The notes beneath the pieces were generated by a model. The model ran no database searches. It saw nothing but the letters and a program-made list of their open reading frames with translations, and was not told the DNA's origin. DNA of 10,337 nt from Nitrospirota bacterium (lineage in GTDB: Bacteria > Nitrospirota > Thermodesulfovibrionia > Thermodesulfovibrionales > JdFR-85): NCBI GenBank assembly GCA_013151785.1, contig JAADHP010000219.1, positions 1 through 10,337 of the forward strand, in the 5' to 3' direction. The translations under genes and the position numbers were made by a program. Positions 4,621-10,337 of this stretch are shown piece by piece (position 1 is the first letter of the stretch; the number at the start of each line of letters is the position of its first letter).

Positions 4621-7453
4621 GTTGACTGCCTCCCTATTGGTGGGTATATTGCTGTCTTATGGCCTCCTCATATGCCTTATAATGAAGCGAGAGACCGGCC
4701 TTTCAGTCAGGAATTCTCTCCACTTTGCTGAACTCACTGCTGCAACCATCGCTGAGGTACTGTCTGAAAGCATGCTGTCTGGCAAACCCGAGGATACATC
4801 AAAATACCTGAAAAACATTGAACAGGAGGGCGTTGTATCTGTTTCCGTTTACGACCTGAATGGAAAGGAAGTCTTTGGAGGTGACAGAGAGATAGAGATT
4901 CCCAAGGTTGTCCTTAAAGAATACAGGGCAACCAGTCTGCAGTACAGGGAGAAAGCCAGGTTCTTCATGCCGCTTAAGAATGAAGGCCGCTGCAGGTACT
5001 GCCATCCATCAGGCGCATTGCGTGGTGTGGTTGTGGTTGACATTCCACTTCAGAGGATGCTTGAGGATGTGAGGGGTACAGAACAGAGAATGATTCTGTA
5101 CGGTGTTCTTATTACCATACTTGGCGTAATTGGTACGGTGGTACTTGCAAACCGGCTTATCACCCAACGCATATCCAGCATTGGCAGTGCTATACGGATG
5201 TATATGGGTGGATCAGAATTCAGGGAACCAGAGGTTGGCGGCAATGATGAGTTGACAGAGGTCGCAGAGGCGTTTAATTCCATGGTAAGGCAACTCAACA
5301 GATTCCATACAGAACTTGAAAACATGGTACAGTCACGGACAGAGGAATTGAGAAAATCCAATGCTGTCCTTAAAGAAAAGCAGAAGGCACTGAAGAACTA
5401 CTCAGCAGACCTGAAAAGGGTTGCTACATTCTCTCACAGGTTTGTCAGGAGGGACAGATCACTGAAAGAGGTCATCTGCAGGTTTGCACAGGCCATGAAA
5501 GATGAACTGGGGTACAGTTCAGCTGAAGTGTTCCTTCTTGACAGAGAAAGCGATACACTTGAGAGGGTTACAACCACCAGAACGGATGAACCATCTCCAG
5601 TAGAGACAGAAACACTGCTGTCCAGATTCAATGCTGGAGACATCTACGTGGAAGAAGACATAAAAGGTGCAAATGTAATGGTCTATGTGCCTATATACAT
5701 ACCAAGGAGGGGACCCTGTTATGAGATCAACAACTGTCAGATGACTGAGTGTACATGTTACGGGAGGGATGAGAGGTGCTGGCAGATTCCTCACACAAAG
5801 TGTAATGCTGTGCATGCCCTGGGTATGAGCAGTTGCAGACAGTGTTCTGCATTTCCACTCAGGGGACTTCTCATACTCGAAACCAGAAATTATCCAGATG
5901 AGCACAGTCTGGGGATACTTGAAATAATCGCTGCAGAAATTGCCCTGGTAATAGAGATTTATGACCTTATTCGTTATGAACGTAATATGGTTCACTATCT
6001 CATGGAGATACACAGAACCTTCGTGAAAACCAGGGCTGCCAGTGATGTGCATGAGGTCTTCAATGGGATAGTTGACTCTGCGGTAATGAGTGAAATCTTC
6101 CAGGGGTTTGCCCTCTGGTTAAAGGACTCAAACGGCAGGATGGTGCTAAAGCACAGCAACCTGGGTGAAGAACTCGCCCTGGAAGGCTGTGAGAGCCTGA
6201 TCAGGGAAACGGACTTTACAGAACCAGTAGAACGCTACAACATAAATCTCATGAACTTCTACTCTGTTATACTCTGTCCACTTATCCGTGGTGAAAGAGT
6301 GCTTGGTGTAATCGGATTTTTCTTTACCCACAAAGGATTTCTTCTGCCCGAGGAGAGGGCTGTGGCAATGGTTCTTACCCAGAACATTGCCGGCGATATA
6401 GAGAACATATATCTAAGAAAGGGTCTGGAGGAGAGCAATCTCGCTCTCCAGCACCAGAAGGAATTTATAGAGGACATAATAAAGAGTATAAACAGTGGAA
6501 TAATCGTAGTAGATGGCAACGACAGGGTGATCAAGGCCAATCCATACGCGCTTGGGGCTACTGGATTCAGAGAGGATGAGATCATGGGACAACCTATTGA
6601 CTGGGTCGTGCCTGGACTCAGAGAACTTCATGAGGCTGGTGTGAATGAAGGCACCATTGTTCTGCCCTCAGGGAAGGAGTTATATCTCGGATTCAGCTTT
6701 TCCCCTTTCAGGTCTTCAGACGGGGAAAGAGGAAGCGTGATACTCTTCCGTGACCTTACGGAGATCATAGAACTCAGAAATGAGCTCCAGAGAAAGAAGT
6801 ACTTTTCGGCTATCGGTGAGATGGCCTCACTTATTGCACACGAGGTGAGGAACCCTATCTTCGCAATTTCGGCTATTGCTCGGATACTTCTGCAGAAATA
6901 CGATGATGCCGAGGGAAGAAGGTTTGCTGAATCAATACTCAAGGAGACCAAAAGGCTTAACACCCTCATAGAAGACCTTCTCAATTACGGAAGACCCCTG
7001 AGCCTGGATAAAAAACTCGTAAGCATTCATTCATTGATTCATGACACTACTACGGGACTTGAGTCCTTCCTGAAAGAGTCGAACTGCATAATACAGACAG
7101 TGGATGTTCCTGATGATCAGAGGGTTGAAGTTGACCCAGACAGGATTAAACAGGTCCTCTACAATGTCATCAAGAATGCAATAGACGCAGGGGCTGAACT
7201 TATCACAATAGCGACAGAGGAAACCGATAGATACATCAAGATGACCATCAGGGACAATGGCAGGGGTATCCGGCCAGAGGATCTTGAACGGGTAATGAAG
7301 CCCTTTTTTACTACCAAGAAGAAAGGCACAGGCCTGGGACTCCCCATCTGCAGGAAGATTGTGGAGGCCCATGGGGGTAGATTCAGTATTTTCAGCACAG
7401 AGGGCAAAGGAACGGAGGTTCTGATACTACTGAAAAAAGCAGATGATTATTAG
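4589..7453 (+). CDS. Membrane histidine kinase with periplasmic c-type heme motif and Cys-rich GAF domain
   Basis: This is a 954-residue sensor kinase. Order of parts: cytoplasmic start and first membrane helix (about 8-32); periplasmic sensor to about 166 containing the heme motif CRYCH (C135, C138, H139) in NEGRCRYCHPSGALRG; second membrane helix (about 168-188); HAMP (about 189-241); coiled coil (242-280); GAF-like domain (about 285-455) with an inserted Cys cluster (C377, C383, C388, C390, C397, C405, C416, C419); second GAF-like domain (about 470-610); PAS (about 625-730); HisKA with H751 in AHEVRNP; HATPase with N-box NVIKNAID, DNGRGI, FFTTK and GTGLGL. All catalytic boxes are intact. 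It probably senses redox state or a gas through covalent heme outside the membrane and phosphorylates the operon's response regulator. AGGAG at 4570-4574 is rather far from ATG 4589; a TTG at 4622 is a weaker option because it would cut the N-terminus. Confidence 0.93.
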   Translation: MPVRRTSIGIKLTASLLVGILLSYGLLICLIMKRETGLSVRNSLHFAELTAATIAEVLSESMLSGKPEDTSKYLKNIEQEGVVSVSVYDLNGKEVFGGDREIEIPKVVLKEYRATSLQYREKARFFMPLKNEGRCRYCHPSGALRGVVVVDIPLQRMLEDVRGTEQRMILYGVLITILGVIGTVVLANRLITQRISSIGSAIRMYMGGSEFREPEVGGNDELTEVAEAFNSMVRQLNRFHTELENMVQSRTEELRKSNAVLKEKQKALKNYSADLKRVATFSHRFVRRDRSLKEVICRFAQAMKDELGYSSAEVFLLDRESDTLERVTTTRTDEPSPVETETLLSRFNAGDIYVEEDIKGANVMVYVPIYIPRRGPCYEINNCQMTECTCYGRDERCWQIPHTKCNAVHALGMSSCRQCSAFPLRGLLILETRNYPDEHSLGILEIIAAEIALVIEIYDLIRYERNMVHYLMEIHRTFVKTRAASDVHEVFNGIVDSAVMSEIFQGFALWLKDSNGRMVLKHSNLGEELALEGCESLIRETDFTEPVERYNINLMNFYSVILCPLIRGERVLGVIGFFFTHKGFLLPEERAVAMVLTQNIAGDIENIYLRKGLEESNLALQHQKEFIEDIIKSINSGIIVVDGNDRVIKANPYALGATGFREDEIMGQPIDWVVPGLRELHEAGVNEGTIVLPSGKELYLGFSFSPFRSSDGERGSVILFRDLTEIIELRNELQRKKYFSAIGEMASLIAHEVRNPIFAISAIARILLQKYDDAEGRRFAESILKETKRLNTLIEDLLNYGRPLSLDKKLVSIHSLIHDTTTGLESFLKESNCIIQTVDVPDDQRVEVDPDRIKQVLYNVIKNAIDAGAELITIATEETDRYIKMTIRDNGRGIRPEDLERVMKPFFTTKKKGTGLGLPICRKIVEAHGGRFSIFSTEGKGTEVLILLKKADDY

Positions 7454-7564
7454 CCAGCCCAGTTTGCCTGAACTTGCACTAAAGATTTTTTAGAAACCTC
7501 GGCACAGGCTCTGGATATGCCCCAGCAATTTTAAAGGAGAGTAATACAACTGAAAGGTTCAGAA
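7454..7564. other. 111-base gap inside the operon
   Basis: This is the only sizeable gap between genes of the signalling block. No strong hairpin, terminator or promoter could be read. CTAAAGATTTTTTAG near 7481-7495 can form only a weak 5-bp stem. AAAGGAGAG at 7533-7541 is a good Shine-Dalgarno but lies too far from the ATG at 7565. The last kinase gene may be expressed separately from the six genes upstream. Confidence 0.5.
7533..7541 (+). promoter_or_regulatory. Strong Shine-Dalgarno placed oddly for the hybrid kinase
   Basis: In AAAGGAGAG the GGAG core is ten bases before an in-frame CTG (7550) but 25 bases before ATG 7565. A weaker GAAAGG (7552-7557) lies seven bases before the ATG. Either ATG 7565 is used with the weaker site, or translation starts at CTG 7550, adding the residues LKGSE. 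Confidence 0.4.
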
Positions 7565-9853
7565 ATGTTTGAACTCCTGGACGCACTTCAGCCTCCAGCC
7601 ATAATCGTGGAGGAGGACTATACGGTCAGGTACGCAAACAGGGCCTTCGGAGAGTTCTGCGGAGTAGAACCTGAAAGGCTCCTGGGAGAGAAGTGTCACG
7701 TGGTCTGTCATAACTCGGAAACACCCTGTCAACTGAACGGCTCACCCTGCCCCCTGAGGGAGGTTTTCCGTACAGGCAGGTCTTTTTCCATCAAACATGT
7801 GCACAGATGCATGGGTGGACAGGAGAAGGTATTTGAGGTACAGGCATCTCCTGTGGTATCTCCTGAAACAGGCAGGGTGGAAAGCATGTTAGAGATACTG
7901 GTGGAAACAGGTGAGAGTGTAGAAGAGATAAAGAAAATCCGCTCAGCAGAGGACTTTCTTCATGCTTTGCTTGAAGGCATTGCAGAAGGGGTGGTCGTGA
8001 TATCGAGCGATCTACGTATCATCAGGGCAAACAAACATTACCTCAGGATGTCCGGGCTTACTGCGGATGAACTGAAGGGTGAGTTTTGCTACCGGGCAAG
8101 TCACAGATATGATGTACCCTGCTTTGAAAAGGGGGAGGACTGTCCGGTAATAAACTCTTTCAGGACTGGCACAAGGCACTCAGGCACACATGTACACTTT
8201 GATCAAAATGGTGATCCCATCTATGTGGAACTCAAAGCCTTCCCCCTCAGGGATTTCCACACAGGACAGATAATAGCCGTCCTTGAAACCATTAATGATA
8301 TTTCCGAGAAGATCAATTTGAAAGAACGTCTTAAAACCTCTGAGATCAAATACCGTGAGTTGTATAACCACACGCCCGTAATGCTGTTCAATATAAACGA
8401 CGCGGGGTTTATTACTGAATGTAACCAGTTGATGGCAGACAAACTGGGCATGAGCAAAGAGAGACTGAAGGGCACATTCTTTCTTTCTCTGCTTTCCTCT
8501 GAATCACAGGCAGAATTCGAGAAAAAGAGGACCCTGTGCAGGACAGATGAGGTCTGCATCCTTGAAGTAGAGATGCTGGATGTGAAAGGAAACATTATCC
8601 CTGTACGGCTTACAGGAAAAAAGGTGGTGGAGAGGTCAGGGGCATTCTACAGTCTGATCGGACAGGACATCACAGAGCTCAAAAAGGCATTACATGAAAA
8701 GGAGATTCTTGAAGCACAACTCCTTCAGGCACAGAAGATGGAATCCATTGGTACTCTCTCTGCGGGGATAGCCCATGACTTCAATAACATCCTTACCGGT
8801 CTCATGGGATACACAGACCTTCTTGGTAAGATACAGACCTCTTCACAGGGACGTGATTACATCCACAGGATGACAGAACTCCTGAACATTGCTTCCAACC
8901 TTACCAAACAACTCCTCATAGTGGGAAGAAAGGCTGAAACAGAGTACCAGGTATTTGAACTCAACGCCTTCCTGAAGGAATTTATATCAACCATTCAAAG
9001 AATCATAGGTGATACCATAACAGTGGAGGCACGTCTACATAATGCACCGATCTACATAAAGGGTGACACTTCTCAAATATATCAGATGATGATGAACCTG
9101 TTTGTTAATGCCAGGGATGCCATATGTGAAGGAGGTTCAATCCTTCTGCGCACAGAAGTGGTAAAACCGTCTCCACAGGAGGGACAGTATCATCACACCC
9201 GAGTTGTTGAGTATGCCCTGGTATCCATCAAAGACACAGGCACTGGCATTCCGGCAGAAATACAGGACAGGATATTTGATCCCTTCTTTACCACAAAGAC
9301 CGACAGATCCATCAAAGGTACCGGGCTCGGTCTTTCAGTTGTTTACTCTATTGTTACCGCCCATAAGGGACGGATTGAATTTGAAAGTGAAGAGGGAAAA
9401 GGTACAGAGTTCAGGATCTATCTGCCTTTGAGCCCTGAAGAGGCATCGGACACAGAGATAGTGAACGAGGAGAGGGAGAAAACAGTCAGGCTGGAATCTA
9501 CAATACTGGTTGTGGATGATGAGGACATAATTCTTGATGTGGTTGATACAGTATTAACCGAGGCAGGCATGAAGGTGCTAAGGGCACAAAGTGGTGCCGA
9601 GGCGATTGAGGTTTTCAGGAATTATGAGGGAAAGATAGATATCGTTATTCTTGATATGAGTATGCCAGGGATGAATGGCATAGAGACCTTCCATAGACTC
9701 AGGGAGATAGACCCTGGACTAAGGGCCATTCTCTCGTCAGGATACAGCCAGGAAAAGAAAGAGGAATTTCTCAACATGGGTTTTGTGGGCTGTCTGAGAA
9801 AGCCGTACAGAATCAATGACATCTTAGATATAGTGTTGAAGCATCTACTATAA
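7565..9853 (+). CDS. Soluble hybrid histidine kinase: three PAS domains, kinase core, C-terminal receiver
   Basis: This 762-residue protein has no membrane segment, so it is cytoplasmic. PAS1 (about 1-115) contains C44, C48, H49, C55, C62 and H78/H80. PAS2 (about 130-250) repeats the pattern with C175, H180, C186, C193 and H209/H211; both read roughly C...H-x5-PC-x6-CP...(V/L)xxxFRTG...HVH. PAS3 (about 262-375) lacks it. The kinase core follows: H404 in AGIAHDFNNIL, N-box NLFVNARDA (511-519), DTGTGI (557-562), DPFFTTK and GTGLGL. The C-terminal receiver (about 645-762) has D651/D652, phospho-acceptor D697 in VILDMSMPGMNG, S724/S725 and K746. All key residues are present. The kinase type matches the NtrB-like HDFNN group. 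It probably senses redox, metal or ligand through the Cys/His sites. ATG 7565 was chosen; an upstream CTG is possible. Confidence 0.93.
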   Translation: MFELLDALQPPAIIVEEDYTVRYANRAFGEFCGVEPERLLGEKCHVVCHNSETPCQLNGSPCPLREVFRTGRSFSIKHVHRCMGGQEKVFEVQASPVVSPETGRVESMLEILVETGESVEEIKKIRSAEDFLHALLEGIAEGVVVISSDLRIIRANKHYLRMSGLTADELKGEFCYRASHRYDVPCFEKGEDCPVINSFRTGTRHSGTHVHFDQNGDPIYVELKAFPLRDFHTGQIIAVLETINDISEKINLKERLKTSEIKYRELYNHTPVMLFNINDAGFITECNQLMADKLGMSKERLKGTFFLSLLSSESQAEFEKKRTLCRTDEVCILEVEMLDVKGNIIPVRLTGKKVVERSGAFYSLIGQDITELKKALHEKEILEAQLLQAQKMESIGTLSAGIAHDFNNILTGLMGYTDLLGKIQTSSQGRDYIHRMTELLNIASNLTKQLLIVGRKAETEYQVFELNAFLKEFISTIQRIIGDTITVEARLHNAPIYIKGDTSQIYQMMMNLFVNARDAICEGGSILLRTEVVKPSPQEGQYHHTRVVEYALVSIKDTGTGIPAEIQDRIFDPFFTTKTDRSIKGTGLGLSVVYSIVTAHKGRIEFESEEGKGTEFRIYLPLSPEEASDTEIVNEEREKTVRLESTILVVDDEDIILDVVDTVLTEAGMKVLRAQSGAEAIEVFRNYEGKIDIVILDMSMPGMNGIETFHRLREIDPGLRAILSSGYSQEKKEEFLNMGFVGCLRKPYRINDILDIVLKHLL

Positions 9854-9932
9854 TCCGGATTTCAAATTTGAACTATAAAACATGCACTACACGGATTTTA
9901 TCCCTCTTAGCTCAGTTGCGCCAAGCACCTTG

Positions 9933-9972
9933 GCTGTGTGATATTACCCAGTGCTGTGGTATTTCACACAGC
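9933..9972 (+). repeat. 38-bp imperfect palindromic repeat, copy 2
   Basis: Positions 9933-9970 are identical to 1024-1061. This copy is the better palindrome, because GCTGTGTGA at its start pairs with TCACACAGC at 9964-9972. It lies about 120 bases upstream of a multiheme cytochrome start, whereas copy 1 lies about 165 bases downstream of a cytochrome stop. A TAA at 9977-9979 is shared with copy 1 at the same distance. Confidence 0.8.
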
Positions 9973-10080
9973 ATCTTAAAAAAACAGGGCGGCACAAAAT
10001 GTCTTTGGAGCCTGTCTTACAGACCTTTATAAAAAATTAGCATGATTTTTGCAACTTCTACTATGCTATTAGTCTGCAAG

Positions 10081-10085
10081 GGAGG
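10081..10085 (+). promoter_or_regulatory. Ribosome binding site of the second cytochrome gene
   Basis: GGAGG, within AAGGGAGGGG, lies six bases before ATG 10091. It fixes the start of a gene that is cut by the window end. Confidence 0.7.
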
Positions 10086-10090
10086 GGCTG

Positions 10091-10337
10091 ATGAAAAAAA
10101 TATGCCTTTTTGTCCTTTTGATTCTCTTTTCCTTTTCTCAGGCAAATGCCAAGATCACAGGGCCCTGCTCCAACTGCCACACCATGCACAACAGCCAGGA
10201 TGCCTCTGCTCAGGCCACCTTTGGTGCCACAGGCCAGCCCTGGAAAGGCACAGGCCCCTATCCAGCACTCCTTAAGGGTGACTGCCTGGGATGCCATGGG
10301 ATGGGCCTGCCCCAGAAGATAGTAAATCTTGGCGGTA
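10091..10337 (+). CDS. Multiheme c-type cytochrome, N-terminal part (runs off the window)
   Basis: The frame is open from ATG 10091 to the window end (82 codons). It begins with a classic signal peptide, MKKICLFVLLILFSFSQANA, with probable cleavage after residue 20 (ANA|K). Two heme-binding motifs follow: CSNCH (10166-10180, in GPCSNCHTMHN) and CLGCH (10283-10297, in GDCLGCHGMG). The protein is therefore exported and carries covalent heme, probably as a multiheme periplasmic or outer-surface electron carrier. It fits as the front half of a protein of the kind whose back half lies at 3-859. The two visible parts do not overlap, so paralogy cannot be shown here. Two other frames are open over the same bases, but only this one has the signal peptide, the heme motifs and a good ribosome binding site. 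Confidence 0.88.
   Translation, partial: MKKICLFVLLILFSFSQANAKITGPCSNCHTMHNSQDASAQATFGATGQPWKGTGPYPALLKGDCLGCHGMGLPQKIVNLGG

Larger units (their letters stand above)
9854..10090. other. Intergenic region between the hybrid kinase and the second cytochrome gene
   Basis: It holds the second copy of the 38-bp hairpin repeat (9933-9972) and, before it, the small palindrome TTCAAATTTGAA. AATCCG just after the kinase stop can pair with CGGATT near 9893-9898, which is followed by a short T-run. This could be a weak terminator but the loop is long. The region upstream of 10091 must hold the cytochrome promoter, yet no convincing -35/-10 pair was found. Confidence 0.5.

Noticed and set aside
5519..6052. 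Long minus-strand open frame (177 codons) under the membrane kinase
   Set aside because: Shadow of the kinase coding strand. The plus-strand frame shows clear GAF and kinase motifs, and the minus translation resembles nothing.
9905..9932. TTAGCTCAGTTG resembling a tRNA D-arm
   Set aside because: No acceptor stem, anticodon arm or T-arm (GGTTCRA) at the right distances. Chance similarity.
10042..10297. Overlapping plus- and minus-frame ORFs at the right edge
   Set aside because: Both are shadows of the cytochrome frame from 10091, which has a signal peptide, two CXXCH motifs and a ribosome binding site.

Overview
The window looks like part of an anaerobic, multiheme-cytochrome-rich bacterium with about mid-40s % GC. 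Candidates are Nitrospirota or Desulfobacterota; this assignment is an inference from protein style, with no phylogenetic marker present. A compact signalling operon sits between two multiheme c-type cytochrome genes.

Layout. (1) 3-859: the C-terminal part of a secreted-type multiheme cytochrome c, interrupted by a one-base frameshift near a CCCC run at 410-413. (2) 860-1590: a long, lower-GC intergenic stretch. It holds a 38-bp hairpin repeat, a second short repeat, a remnant resembling the N-terminus of an IS1595-type transposase on the minus strand, and a perfect hairpin just upstream of the operon. (3) 1591-9853: seven genes on the plus strand, the first six overlapping or closely spaced. 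They encode a response regulator with a PATAN domain and a GTPase-like C-terminus lacking GTP-binding motifs; a cysteine-containing protein of unknown family; two roadblock/LC7 proteins; a small PAS-tail-like protein; a membrane histidine kinase with a periplasmic CXXCH heme motif and a Cys-rich GAF insert; and, after a 111-bp gap, a soluble PAS-PAS-PAS-kinase-receiver hybrid whose first two PAS domains carry a repeated Cys/His motif. (4) 9854-10090: intergenic, with a second exact copy of the 38-bp hairpin repeat. (5) 10091-10337: the 5' end of another multiheme cytochrome c gene, running off the window.

How the genes may work together (inference). The two kinases look built to sense redox state or small ligands through covalent heme and clustered Cys/His residues. 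The response regulator has no recognised DNA-binding effector of the usual families. Instead it carries PATAN and a degenerate G-domain, and it is encoded beside two roadblock proteins, the class that partners with small GTPases (MglA/MglB-like). A protein-protein output is therefore more likely than direct promoter control. The flanking cytochromes suggest a link to extracellular or periplasmic electron transfer, but nothing in the sequence proves it.
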